This document shows, piece after piece, positions 34,936-45,261 of a DNA stretch of 64,000 nt. Location: the NCBI GenBank assembly GCA_963921195.1, contig OY992536.1, positions 234,024,023-234,088,022 on the forward strand, read 5' to 3'. How positions within the stretch are numbered: position 1 is the stretch's first letter; each line of letters opens with the position of its first letter. The stretch comes from Pegoplata infirma (lineage: Eukaryota; Arthropoda; Insecta; Diptera; Anthomyiidae). The translations under genes and the position numbers were made by a program. The notes under the pieces were generated by a model, which saw only the letters and a list, made by a program, of their open reading frames with translations, was not told where the DNA came from and ran no database searches.

Positions 34936-36595
34936 GTGGGATTCTACTTAACCTAAAAATACCAAAAAAAATTTTTTTTTAATTAATTCCTTTAACTAAT
35001 TTTTTTACATCAACAGCTTTTTCGTGAATTTTTTTTTCTTCATTACGAAATAATTTCATGATGCGAAACAACTAGGTTGTAATTGGCTGCCGAAGTTATA
35101 CGTCAGCACAAATAGACTCTGAGGTCCGTACAAAATACTACATTTTGTTTCAGGAGAGAGAAATCTCAGCGAACTTTTGAATGGACTTTAACTTGGCTTT
35201 CTTTCAGTGTTTTAACAAACTTATATAAACCAATATTCACAAGTATGTGTAACACGCTTTCTTACTATGACAACATGTCATCAAAAGTAACATTAAACGA
35301 ACCGGAAGATACATTACGTTAAAGAAGAAAAGAATGAAAGAACAAGTTGAAGAAATGAGAAAACGAAATAAGTCAACATAAATAGCAAATGACATTATAT
35401 ACAGCTAAAATGTTGTTGCTGTTGATGATGTTGACGACAATGACGATGTGGATAAAGATGCATATGATGTTTATAAGGGGTAAAACTTTTATTTTAATTA
35501 TGGTAATAATTGCAAACTAATGGAAAAATTCTTGAACGTAGATTTAATTTCATTCAGAACTACTTCTGTTAATGAAAAAATATATAGAAAAAACTGTTTC
35601 ACAAAAATCTAACACTTTAAAATCATTAATAAAGTAGGCGTGGCTACCGAAACCATGGTCTGGAATAAATAAACAATAAATCATTTCTTGGAAATACAAT
35701 GTTTTCTACTTCAATCACAAGACCCTAATGACAATCTATCAATGAGAATCAAAATTTGTATAGACAAAAACATGGCTTTAGACTTTTTTTTATCATTTTC
35801 AAATCTTATAAAGATTTCTGTCAGAATTTTTTGGAAGTTGCAATCAAATTTGTTTTAATAAATAATTTTGTAATTTTTAAATATTTCTTTAAAAACAGTT
35901 ACATCCCTTATACTCATATGTTCATACTTATGAATAAATATTTTCGTTAGACGAGAAAAAGACGCCCATCTGCATATAACAATTTGTAAACTTTTTTAAA
36001 TATTCAAAATCAAAACTAACGAATAATCTGATTTTTCGTTTTCAAGTTAAATTAAATACTACTAAAAAATATTTTTAAATGTATTAAATCTTTGTATGCA
36101 AAATCTTTCAATAGTTTTCATTTACTTAATTTATAAAATAAAAACTTAAAAGCATTGCAATTATTTTTGCTAAAGGCAACAGGAGTTTCTAAACATTTTA
36201 CATTTTACCACATGACAGCTATTATTAACGTATTACATTTGTTTCAATTTATTTTCAACACTTTACATTATGTTTAGTGTTTTGTTTTGTAATGGCTGCG
36301 GGATATATTTATTCTCATATAATTATTTTCAACGGTAATGTACAATAAATGGCTCAAAGTAAGTAACATAGAGATTTTTTTTTTTCGAAAAATATATTAA
36401 GAGACAAATGAGTAGAAAAATGGTATGAGGTGAGGTTGATATTACTTAAAATGGAAATTTATTGTTGTAATTGTAAATTTCTCACTGTGGAGAAACTATA
36501 AATATGTAATGCACAGCAGAAAACGAATATTTGTCAAAACATATTCTTTTAATGTGGTAGAAGTGGAGTTATGTTATGAATATGACAGAAATATA
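34936..36595. other. No recognised feature; the most ordinary sequence of the window
   Basis: No paired repeats, coding motifs or arrays are visible, apart from short GATGATG-type runs near 35420-35470. This may be original intergenic or intronic DNA. Confidence 0.5.
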
Positions 36596-36598
36596 CAA

Positions 36599-36611
36599 GG
36601 TTCGATTCCCT
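36599..36611 (+). other. Isolated tRNA box B-like motif
   Basis: GGTTCGATTCCCTG with a weak TGGTAGAAGTGG upstream at 36555. No cloverleaf can be drawn. Confidence 0.35.
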
Positions 36612-36623
36612 GCTGGGCTATAG

Positions 36624-37811
36624 ATGTAAATAAAAATGCCGGCGAATTTTGTACTCTTGTCCAAAACATTAAATCATGATAATGTTTTGATGAAGTTAAG
36701 GGTGTACTTGCCAAAGCAAAGCATTTTTTTAGAATAAAATAATGTTACATTCATTTGCCATTCCATGCAAAACGAATTGAATATCGGTCGAGGACCCCAT
36801 TAACCCATTTTGGACCATGATTCAATTTTATTTTTCTTTTTTGGATAAAGGTACTTTTTAGGGTAATTAGCACCCGCTGATCTCAAAAATCTTGTTAAAA
36901 AAATTTTTTAATGTGCCGTTTTCCCAGAAAAGCCTGCATTGCAACTTTTTATACAATTTTAATATTTGGATTTAGTTGCTATTTTATTAATTTATTTCAT
37001 TAGTTTAAAAATAAATAGCTTCAAAATAATTCAAATTAGTGGAATTTGATAACAAATTAAATCTAAAAAAATTTTAACTAACAATAAGTCAAAAAAATTT
37101 AAAGCCGAAAATCAAAAATTCCAAAATTTTCGTTTTTGTTTGAAACAATTTCTGTTCTGATTTGCATTGCATTTCATGAACACAAAAATTGCAGTGGTCA
37201 AGCGGGGATATATTTTTTTTTTAATGCAGAAAGATGAGATTTAACATTCGTAACCATATTTCCCCGAAATTCTACCTCTTTTATACATAAATATTTTTTT
37301 GAAAAAAATGTTCTCTACTGTTCGAAAAATCGAACAGAGGATCGAAATGGGTTAAGTTTATATATTATTGATACATTTGTAAGATACTCGAAGACACATT
37401 CATCTTGCTCTGAAAAGCAAAATGTAGTCCAAATAAGTATATTACTTAAGGGCAAAAATGTGCTTTTACATTTTGAAAAGTATAAAAATAGAAATTAACA
37501 CTCACTTGCTTTTTTGTACATTTGTTAAACAAATGGAACATTTTTTTCGGGAAAAATGAAAAAAAAATGATTTTTTTTTATGAAAAACAAAAATATGATA
37601 AAAAAATATAAAGAAAAAAATACTTTGAGGAAAAAAAAATATAATGAAAAAAAATTGTTGATACAAAAAAAAAAAAAAAAATGATAAACAAAAAAATAAT
37701 GGTGAAAAAAAAAATTTATTCAAAAAAATTTATAACAAAACCAATTTGATGTAATAAAAAACGATGAAAAAAAATTTTGATGAGCAAAAACCAAATTTGA
37801 TGAAAAAAATC
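36624..37811 (+). mobile_element. Composite repeat family R, copy 4
   Basis: It starts GGCGAATTTTGTACTCTTGTCC, AAAACATTAAATCATGATAATG, then CTTGCCAAAGCAAAGCA and a mini-me head (GAATATCGGTCGAGGACCCCATT). Past an internal insertion it continues with ACACTCACTTGCTTTTTTGTAC, TTTGTTAAACAAATGGAACAT and an AAAAAAATGATAAA array to 37811, where copy 2 begins directly. Confidence 0.75.
36804..37351. mobile_element. 548-bp piggyBac-like MITE at a duplicated TTAA
   Basis: The element starts CCCATTTTGG and ends CGAAATGGG. TTAA lies on both sides (36800-36803, 37352-37355). The mini-me sisters read CCCATTAAGTTTATATATTA without interruption, so the insertion is exactly at TTAA. TTAA duplication plus CCC/GGG ends is the piggyBac pattern. 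GTTCGAAAAATCGAAC near 37320 is a further internal hairpin. No transposase. Confidence 0.87.
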
Positions 37812-39130
37812 CCTGCGACTCTTGCCTAAAACATTAAATCATGATAATGTTTTGCGGAAGATTTGGGTGTATTAGCCAAAGCAAAGTTTTTTTTAGATAA
37901 AATAATGTTACTTTGCTATTCCATGCAAAACGAATTGAAATATCAGTCGAGGATCCCATTAAAAAACCAAAAGAGCTGTATATTTCATAAGTGAGTGCAA
38001 AAATAATTGCAAAAAAGTGTTTTTACATTTTGGAGCGTATAAAAGATTCGGCACCAAAGAATATACCACTCTAACTTGTTTTATGTACATTTGATAAACA
38101 AATGGAAAATTTTTATGCGAAAAGCTTAGACTTGGTGAAAAAGTAGTTTTGGTAAAAAAAAAAAATTTTTCACGAAAAACAAAATAATGTGAAAAAAGTT
38201 TAATAAACCCAAAATTTTTGGTGAAAAAAAATTTTTATGAAAAAAAGTTTTTGATGAATTTTATTGATGAAAAGAAAAATTTTTTGATGTGAAAAAAAAA
38301 AATTATGAAAAAAAATTTTTTTGGTAAGAAAAAAATTGAATTGAAAAGAATATGATAAAAAATATGAAAAAAAAATTTTGATGAAAAAAAAAAATTAATG
38401 AAAAAAAAAATTGATGAAAAAAATTGATGAAAAAAAAAATTTGATGACAAAAAAATTTGATGAAAAAAAAATTGATGAAAAAAGATTGATAAAAAAAAAT
38501 TTGATAAAAAAAAGATGAAAAAAAAAGTTTGATGAAAAAAAAAAATTTGATGAAAAAAAAAATTTGATGAAAAAAAAAATTGATGAAAAAAAAATTGATG
38601 GAAAAAAAATTATTAAAAAAAAAAAAAAATTATTAATAAAAATAAAATTTGATGAAAAAAAAAAAATTTTGTTTGTTGAAAAATAATTATATTACTTTTT
38701 ATTCACCTGCTGGTGAAAAACGGTTTCATTCACCGAGGTGAATTATTATCCAAGTTACAAACCCAAGTTATTAAAATTTTTAAACCCAAGTTATTAAAAT
38801 AGTAATTCTTGTTTTCTTTTTCGTTAATTCCCAGCAAAAACTTGGTTATGAGTATCCCTTCCTGCCTCGCTTACGTGGTAATGGCCTTGAAAACTGCTAA
38901 TTACCATTAGCATTACATTGCACCAAAAAAGGCAAAATGTGGTTATCTCCAATGACATCACCATGTTAAAGTAATAAACATTGAAATTGGGAGGTAACTA
39001 GTCACTCATATTTTTGCTAACCCCTTAAGTTAATTACGTGGTAAGCAAAGTTTTTGTTGGGTTGTTAGCTTATATAGACAAACTGAGGTGGCGTCCTGCA
39101 GCTTTTTTAAAATTAGACACCAGCCTAAAA
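37812..39130 (+). mobile_element. Composite repeat family R, copy 2
   Basis: The order is GCGACTCTTGCCTAAAACATT, AATCATGATAATGTTTTGCGG, AGCCAAAGCAAAGTTTT, a mini-me segment (37920-38085), TTTGATAAACAAATGG, an AAAATTTGATGAAAAAA array (38160-38675), ATTCACCTGCTGGTGAAAAAC, GGTGAATTATTATCCAAGTT, AGGTGGCGTCCTGCAGC, and AACATTATCATGTTAAAA at the end. It is interrupted by a MITE at 38830-39061. Confidence 0.8.
38830..39061. mobile_element. 232-bp MITE, CCCAGCAAAAACTT ends
   Basis: Left CCCAGCAAAAACTTGG; right, reverse complement CCCAACAAAAACTTTG. TT occurs on both sides. Family R copy 1 shows the uninterrupted target (TTCGTTAATTGTTAGTTT), so ends and a TT duplication are read directly. GTGGTAATGG / TTACGTGGTAAG motifs lie inside. 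Confidence 0.87.
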
Positions 39131-39332
39131 ACATTATCATGTTAAAAATTTTGATAAAAAAAAATTGATGAAAAAAAAAAAAATTATGAAAAAAAAAATT
39201 TTTTTGATGAAAAAAAAAAATTATGAAAAAAAAAATATTATGAAAAAAAAAATTATCAAAAAAATGGATAAAAAAATTGATAAAAAAAAAATTTATGAAA
39301 AAAAAGATAAAAAAAAAATTAATTTAGAAAAA

Positions 39333-39541
39333 AAACAAGTGAGAGTGTTAAATTTGGCTGTGCCGAATCTTTTATATCCTCCAAAACCTTTAAAAAAAAG
39401 AAAAACACAGGGGCGTCTTTTTTTTGTGGACATCGCTAGAATGTCTTAGAATCGATCACTGATCAATAATATACATTATGGGGTCCCCGACCGATATTTC
39501 GATGCGTTACACACGGAAAGACAAAGTGGTTGGAGGGTATA
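39333..39541 (-). mobile_element. Mini-me-like element, internally deleted
   Basis: Both ends are present (tail AACAAGTGAGAGTGTTAAATT with GGCTGTGCCGAATC; head GGTTGGAGGGTATA), but the GTCY run is reduced to a single GGACATCGCTAGAATG step. It lies inside a TTGATGAAAAA array. Confidence 0.88.
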
Positions 39542-39655
39542 AAAATTGATGAAAAAAAAAAATTTGTTGAAAAATAATTATTCACCAGCTGGTGCAAAAC
39601 GGTTTTATTCACCAGCAGGTGAATTGTTATATATATATATAAGTTCCCGTTGATC

Positions 39656-39752
39656 CTATAAGGAGCATAGGGCCTCAACAAAAGTTCTCCATTGGGATTT
39701 ATCTGATGCCATGTACTTAATTTCACCCCAGGTTTTACCGGCTTTCGCAACT
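39656..39752 (-). pseudogene. LINE polyprotein C-terminal tail
   Basis: In the shifted frame the sequence reads EVAKAGKTWGEIKYMASDKSQ, then WRTFVEALCSL and stop at 39656. The plus-strand LINE at 55208 has the same ending (WREFVDALCSL), which confirms that this is the true C-terminus. Confidence 0.9.
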
Positions 39753-40930
39753 TCTCCATGTATGTGCAGGACGACCCTTTCTACGGCTTCCTTGAGGGTT
39801 CCATTCGATTGCGTTACGTGCAATATCATCATGTGTTTTTCGAAGGGTGTGTCCAATCCAATTCCATTTTCGCCTTCGTATTTCACGACCGATTGGGGTT
39901 TGCGACGTGATTGCCCACAGCATTGATTTGGAGATGGTATTCGGCCAGAAAATTTTGAGAATTCTTCGCAAACATCTATTAACAAAGATTTGTATTGAAC
40001 CAATGTCGCGGGGGGCCGCATTCCAGGTTTCACACCCATACAGCATGATGGACTTTACGTTCGAATTAAATAGTTTAATCTTCACATGGCGGGATAGTGT
40101 TGTAGACTTCCATACATTACCAAGGCGACCAAAGGCTTGCTTAGCAGTTTTAATTCTATTTGCTATATCCGCGCTAGACCCTCTAGATTTTGTCAGGATA
40201 CTACCTAAGTAGCAGAAAGAGTCCACATCTTCAATAACTCTGTCCTGAACTCTAAATTCCTCTGATACATCTGAGTTTATGCGTAATACCTTGGTTTTGG
40301 ACACATTGACCCTTAGACCTGCTGCTGCTGTTGAGTTGGCGATTGCTTCAAGCTTGTTCTTCATATCTGTGAAACTATGAAATAACAGACAGATGTCATC
40401 GGCATAATCAAGGTCCTCTAGTCGTGATTGTAGGCCCCACATAATTCCACGTCCTTCTCTTGTGGCTCGCCTCATGGCTAAATCTAAAACGATATTAAAA
40501 AGCATTGAGGACATCATGCATCCTTGTCTTACACCTTTATTAACAGATATCTTCCTACTTAAGCTGTTTTCATGCAAGATTCGGCAACTAGATTCCTCAT
40601 ATAGCACTTTAATAAGAGATATCAGCTTTCTGGGAACTTGTTTACATTCGAGGGAGGACCAAATAACTTCATGTGGCAGTGTATCAAACGCCTTCTCAAA
40701 ATCTATAAATATGAGGTACAATGGAGACCGCCATTCCACAGACTGCTCCACAATTACTCGAAGGCTGTTAACATGGTCTACGCAGGATTTATGCGGACGA
40801 AATCCAGCTTGTTCTGGCCGCAGTTCGGGCGTTAGTTTGCTTGAAAGCCTTTTAGTAATGATTTGAGCTATAACTTTATATACCATACTGAGAAGAGTTA
40901 TACCCCTCCAGTTACCACGTTCTGTTAGAT
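39735..40930 (-). pseudogene. LINE reverse transcriptase, palm and thumb
   Basis: After the frameshift at about 40935 the frame gives NWRGITLL, then RPEQAGFRPHKSCVDHVN, the motif-A block IDFEKAFD, GVRQGCMMS, and the catalytic LDYADDICLL with YADD at 40395-40406, all intact. Next come VIEDVDSFCYLGS and the SIMLYGCETW block. The end shows RRRKWNWIGHTLRK and EWNPQGSRRKGRP, typical of this LINE group. A second shift at about 39750 breaks TWRR-EVAKAG. This enzyme would reverse transcribe its RNA at the target nick. One-base lesions in an otherwise conserved frame point to recent decay or base-call errors. Confidence 0.93.
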
Positions 40931-41734
40931 CACCTTTTTTTGGGTATCTTTACGATGATACCCTCCTTGATCTCTTCTGACAACTCTTCATTCAACCAAA
41001 ACTTTCTTATTAGTTGCGCACTTATGTGCGGGTCTGCTTTCAGCAGCTCTGGGGCTATGCCGTCAAAACCAGGCGATTTGTTACTTTTTAAAGCACAGAT
41101 TGAGTCTATGATTTCGCACTCGGTAGGGCATTGTATGGAGATGTCTGACCTCTCTTCATGTGATGAGCAGTCACATATAAAGTTATTTTGGCTATCACCT
41201 TCTGCGAGCAAATTAGAATAGTACTTTGCCCATAGCTCCAACTGTGCCTCGTTTGCCGTTACGAGTTCTCCATTGTCATCTTTAAGAGGTTTTCCTGATG
41301 CAGCAGTACGGTTAACCAGTTTTTTGATAGTCTTGTAAAGATCTCCATTACGTTGTGTTTCAGCTGCAATTTGTGCTTCTCTAGCAAGTTCATTTGCAAA
41401 GGTCCTCTTATCCTTTCTAGCACTGCGCTTTACTGCACGATCCAGCTCACTATACTTTAACTGGAGTGCTGCTTTGGTGTTTCTAGTTTTCGCTGCGTTA
41501 ATAGAAGCCTTGATATATTTTCTTTCTAGAATTAGTTTCCACGTATCTTCTTTGATCCATTCTTTTCGTTCCGGTATGGAAAATCCAATGTGTTTTGTAG
41601 CTGCATTCACAAAGGTATTTTTTATCGTCTCCCAGTTATCTGTTTGTTCATATTCTACACGAATCGATTGCCTAAGAGCGTTTGTATAATTTGACAATAC
41701 TACAGGGTTTTGGAGTCGTTGTCTTCTTTGGAGC
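40930..41734 (-). pseudogene. LINE polyprotein: linker and start of reverse transcriptase
   Basis: The minus-strand frame runs from the truncation point (about 41734) through a basic helical linker (residues ending KRSARKDKRTFANELAREAQ) into the reverse transcriptase. Motif ALKSNKSPGFDGIAPELLK (finger region) and IVKIPKK are clear. The frame stops at 40930 because one extra A in a run turns the PKKGDL motif out of frame; the next segment continues in the neighbouring frame. The family is the group often annotated craniofacial-development-protein-2-like (RTE/CR1-like); I cannot fix the clade. There is no upstream start codon because the 5' end is gone. Confidence 0.88.
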
Positions 41735-42163
41735 TGTTATCCAAGTTACAAATCGAAGTTACTAACCATTTGGTGTTAAAAAAAGCGAAACAGTAATTCT
41801 TATTTTATTTTCTGTTAGTCGGTAGCTTATATAGTCAAACGGAGGTGGCGTCCTGCATCATTTTTAAAATTAGAAACAAGCCTATCATTATCATGTTAAA
41901 ATTCATATGAGCAAATCCATGGGAAATTTAACTGACGGATCACTAATTTTGTTTATTTTTAGTTATTTGATAAACCTTTGTAAATGGTTAAAAACTGTAT
42001 TTTTTTTTCATTTATTTAGATCAATACTTTGGTAGATATGGGCGTTTAAAAAGGCGCTTTTTTGACAATATTGATTTTTAGACAGTTTTTTAATATTTTT
42101 GTATTTTGGCATACGAAAAAACTTATAAAACCAACATTGTTTATAAAATTATAAAGATTTAGG

Positions 42164-42275
42164 CTCTTATTCATAATACTTATAACAGACTTATTGTAGG
42201 TTTATTTGACAATTGTTTCTGCAATATCTGTCAAATAAACCTACTTTAAATATATTTTAGGTTTTATGAATAACC
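42164..42275. mobile_element. About 110-bp MITE, GGTTATTCATAA ends (uninterrupted copy)
   Basis: CTTATTCATAATACTTATAA on the left, GGTTTTATGAATAACC on the right. In the middle, TAGGTTTATTTGACA and TGTCAAATAAACCTA form a hairpin. It interrupts the left foldback arm relative to the right arm. It is the empty-site sister of 45262-46790. Confidence 0.85.
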
Positions 42276-42686
42276 ACATTAAAATTTAGAATTTTTTTTT
42301 TTTTTTTTTAATTTCAACAAAATATTTTGAAATCTATATTTGAATGTCCTTTTTTACTTGAAAGGACACCATCGATTTCCAAAAACAAAATTTTGTATTA
42401 AAGTTTAAAATGTCCTTTTAACGCTATTAAAATTTCAGAGAGGTTGTTTTTCGTATTGTTGAGCAATCAATTTTCAAAATTTGTTAGATGGCCAAATATT
42501 TGATTTTTTTTTTAACATTTTGGAATTTTGACTTTAATACAAAATTTTGTTTTTGGAAATCCATGGTGTCCTTCTCAGAAAAAGAGGACATTCAAATATG
42601 GTTTTCAAAATTTTTTGTTGAAATTTAAAAAAAAAAAAAAAAATCTTAATTTTAAATCTTTATAGTTTTATTAACAATATTGTTTT

Positions 42687-43336
42687 TATACCCTCCACTC
42701 TAGTGATAGAGGGTATATATAAGTTTGTCATTCTGTTTGTAACTTTCAATGAAATATCGATCTGGGACCCCATAAAGTATATATATTCATGATGCCCGAT
42801 CGATTTTAAGACATTCTAGCGATGTCCGTCTGTCCGTCTGTCCGTCTGTCCGTCTGTCCGTCTGTCCGTCTGTCCGTCTGTCCGTCTGTCTGTGGAAAAT
42901 GCTGTCGCGGACAAAATATTGCACAGAGATGACTGAAACTTAACATATTTATTGGAAATTCTCCCGAGAAGTTTGGTATTGCATTTGAGCGATATCGGTT
43001 CAGCGGTTCAAAAGTTATGAACGAAAATGTAAGCACACCTCAAAAATTTCAGTACATTCAACATAGCCTAAAAATACAAAATGCTTTAATTTGGCTTCTG
43101 GTTGGCATATGTGAACATAATTGAACACCAAATGGTATTTAAACAAGTACGAACACAAAAAAAAAAAATCGCGGATTTTTTTACCAAATTTTTTTTTCGC
43201 GAAAATTTTTTTTTCAAAAAAAAATTTTTTTTTCAAAAGTAATTTCCTTTTAAATAAAGTTTTTTGCAATAATCTTTTTGAAATTGTGGAGGGTATCACA
43301 ACATTCGGCAAGGCCGAATTTAACTTTTTTACTTGT
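42687..43336 (+). mobile_element. Mini-me-like element, full length
   Basis: TATACCCTCCACTCTAGTGA, CCCATAAAGTATATATATTC, GACATTCTAGCGATG, about 17 GTCC/GTCT units (42824-42894), body with CGGTTCAAAAGTTATGA, tail GGAGGGTATCACAACATTCGG. It lies in the right foldback arm; the left arm shows the uninterrupted target. Confidence 0.92.
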
Positions 43337-43439
43337 TATAAGTTTTTTCGTACGCCATACGGTTTCAAATAACCAAAATAAACAAAATCCATCGGTGATC
43401 CGTCAGTTAAATTTCCCATGGATTTGCTCTTTATTAAAC

Positions 43440-44218
43440 CGTAAATATTTCTCTGAATATGGGCTCCGGCGAAAATCCGGTTTCAGAAATATCTATGTTT
43501 CAACATCTTAAAATATTTCTATATTCAAAAATGTTGTTCATTACTGTTTTATACCACTTACCCCATCTCCATACATTTTTTCAATCCACTTTTTCGTTCG
43601 TACTAAAATACTTCATCACAATCTGCTGCTGTATAGTTTCAACAACAATTACTTGGCCGTGCATATGCATGCATTATTATTTCATTTAGTACTTATGTGA
43701 GTGAGTGTATGTGTAAAATACAATAGTAATGGTCACATATTTTTTTGTTTGTGGTTTACTCAAAGAAGGGGTTGGGTTAAAATAATATTAATGATTTTAG
43801 TAAAGTAACATTATGGATGATTATGGATTGTAGTCGCAACTAGTACATTGAACGATAAGTAGTATAAATCGTTTCGGTTACGGGTTTTGGTATGGAATGG
43901 TGTGGTGTGGTTTAAAAATTGTTCGTTTAGAAATAACATTAGTTAACTTAGAATGGCCATAAAGTATGACTACAAATAAATTAAGTGGTTAAAATGGTAA
44001 ATTCATTTAAATTTTGTTTTTTTGTTAAGTATGCTTGTATATAAAATAAACCGGATATTTTGTTGAAAAATATAAACAGACATTTTAAAATGTTTGAAAT
44101 CCTTAGCGAGCTATAAATGAATTGAATATGTTTAGGGAACAAATTAACGAAAATAGAAATAGATTTTTCATACACTTTTCTCATCGAAATGCATGTTTAC
44201 TAATTTATAAATTATGCT
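43440..44218. other. No recognised feature
   Basis: Less repetitive sequence. Short open frames lack motifs. Confidence 0.5.
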
Positions 44219-44402
44219 TTTTGCACTATAAAAAGGGGCGGACTTCAACATATGCAATTTTTTGTCCCCTGTATCCAACTGAAGGACTTTAAACTTTTTC
44301 TAAATTCATAAAAATGTTTTATTTGCTTAGCAATTTGACAAAAAAACAAGTAGAAAAGTTAAATTTGACTTGGTCGAATCTATGAATACCCTCCACAATG
44401 CC
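44219..44402 (-). mobile_element. Mini-me-like element, 3' fragment
   Basis: On the minus strand GGAGGGTATTCATAGATTCG and TTAACTTTTCTACTTGTTTTT (tail) precede a body with AAAGTCCTTCAGTTGGATAC. The hairpin bases have decayed. Confidence 0.6.
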
Positions 44403-44404
44403 CC

Positions 44405-44855
44405 TTTTAAGTGATAGTAAATTTTCTAACGTGAAAAAATAACATTTTTGATTACAAATATTTTATTATGTGTAAAAAAACTTTTTCTTAGTAATTTTTG
44501 AAAAAAAAAAAATAATTTACTAAATTTTTTTTTGAGTGTAAATTTTTTTTTTAGTGTAAAATTTTTTTCGAGTGTATTTTTTCTTTGTTTTAGTGGAAAA
44601 ATATTTTTGAGTGACAAAAATACGTTTTAAAATATTTTTGTGACTTACCAATGTTTTTATAACATGTTTAACGGGTATTCACACGTGAATTGAAGGTGAA
44701 ACTATTCTGAAATTCACGGTTTTCTTAATAACTTTTGAACCACTGACCGATTTTGCTGAAAGTCAATACCAATCAGACCAGGGCAAAAGGCAAATATATA
44801 AGCCAAGCTTCAGTAGTATCAGAATTTTTCTGTTAGCGTGTTTATTATCGAAAGT
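44405..44855 (+). repeat. Fragment related to element Z interior
   Basis: GAGTGTAAATTTTTTTT, GAGTGACAAAAATA.GTTTTAAAATAT, CTTACCAAT, CTTTTGAACCACTGACCGATTT and CTGTTAGCGTGTTTA.T follow the order of 24600-24990. Confidence 0.65.
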
Positions 44856-45261
44856 TCACTTGTTTTTAATTATGAAAATACGCAAAAAACGATTGCCGAA
44901 ATTTACTCTTTTGCTCATAACTTTTGAACCACTGGAATATTTTTGTTTTGAACTACTTTTCGAATGTAACATCAATCAAATGGTCACCTCTTATTGGCCG
45001 CGGCCCTTTTTGAAACATTTCCATTACTTCTTTGATCATCTCGAAATGTTGACGTTTTCTTTTCAAAAAGTCCGGAGTGGTCAAATATGGAAATCTAGGT
45101 GGCCAACTAAAATTTTCTGGACGTGGATTTCAAAAAAGGTCAACGATAACTGGCCCTCATTTGCAGATTTGACCCCTCAGGACTTATTTTTGTGGGGTTA
45201 TTTACTTTTTTTTCTTGAAGTGATTAATTATTTATTATGAATAGTGGCTTAAATATATAGA

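Larger units (their letters stand above)
39631..41734 (-). mobile_element. 5'-truncated LINE inside family R copy 3
   Basis: The element reads on the minus strand and ends with a very short 3' UTR and (AT)5. TGTTAT is duplicated on both sides (39625-39630, 41735-41740). Uninterrupted family R copies (38750, 49240) read GAATTATTATCCAAGTTAC at the junction. The endonuclease is lost. Confidence 0.9.
39131..41905 (+). mobile_element. Composite repeat family R, copy 3 (with two insertions)
   Basis: An AAAATTGATGAAAAA array at 39131-39332 is split by a mini-me copy and resumes at 39542. Then ATTCACCAGCTGGTGCAAAAC and CACCAGCAGGTGAATTGTTAT follow to 39630. After the LINE, the right part begins CCAAGTTACAAATCGAAG at 41741 and ends AACATGATA-type terminus at 41900. 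Confidence 0.75.
41909..43439. mobile_element. Large foldback, GAGCAAATCCATGGG ends, with two insertions
   Basis: 34 bases at each end are identical in inverse orientation (GAGCAAATCCATGGG, AAATTTAACTGACGGATCAC). Arms continue inwards with ATACGAAAAAACTTATAA, ATTATAAAGATTTA and the inner AATTTCAACAAAATATTTTG, GGACACCAT. The left arm carries a small MITE (42164-42275) and the right arm a mini-me copy (42687-43336). About 150 bp of the left arm have no partner on the right. Confidence 0.88.

Noticed and set aside
38235..39449. Lys- or Phe-rich small frames at 37502-37723, 38235-38450, 39165-39449 and 31588-31851
   Set aside because: All lie in CATCAAA / TTGATGAAA arrays of family R.
44860..45147. 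N-terminal part of the open frame before the transposase motif
   Set aside because: The sequence before about 45100 does not show the catalytic motifs expected upstream in a Tc1/mariner transposase. It is probably other repeat sequence open by chance.
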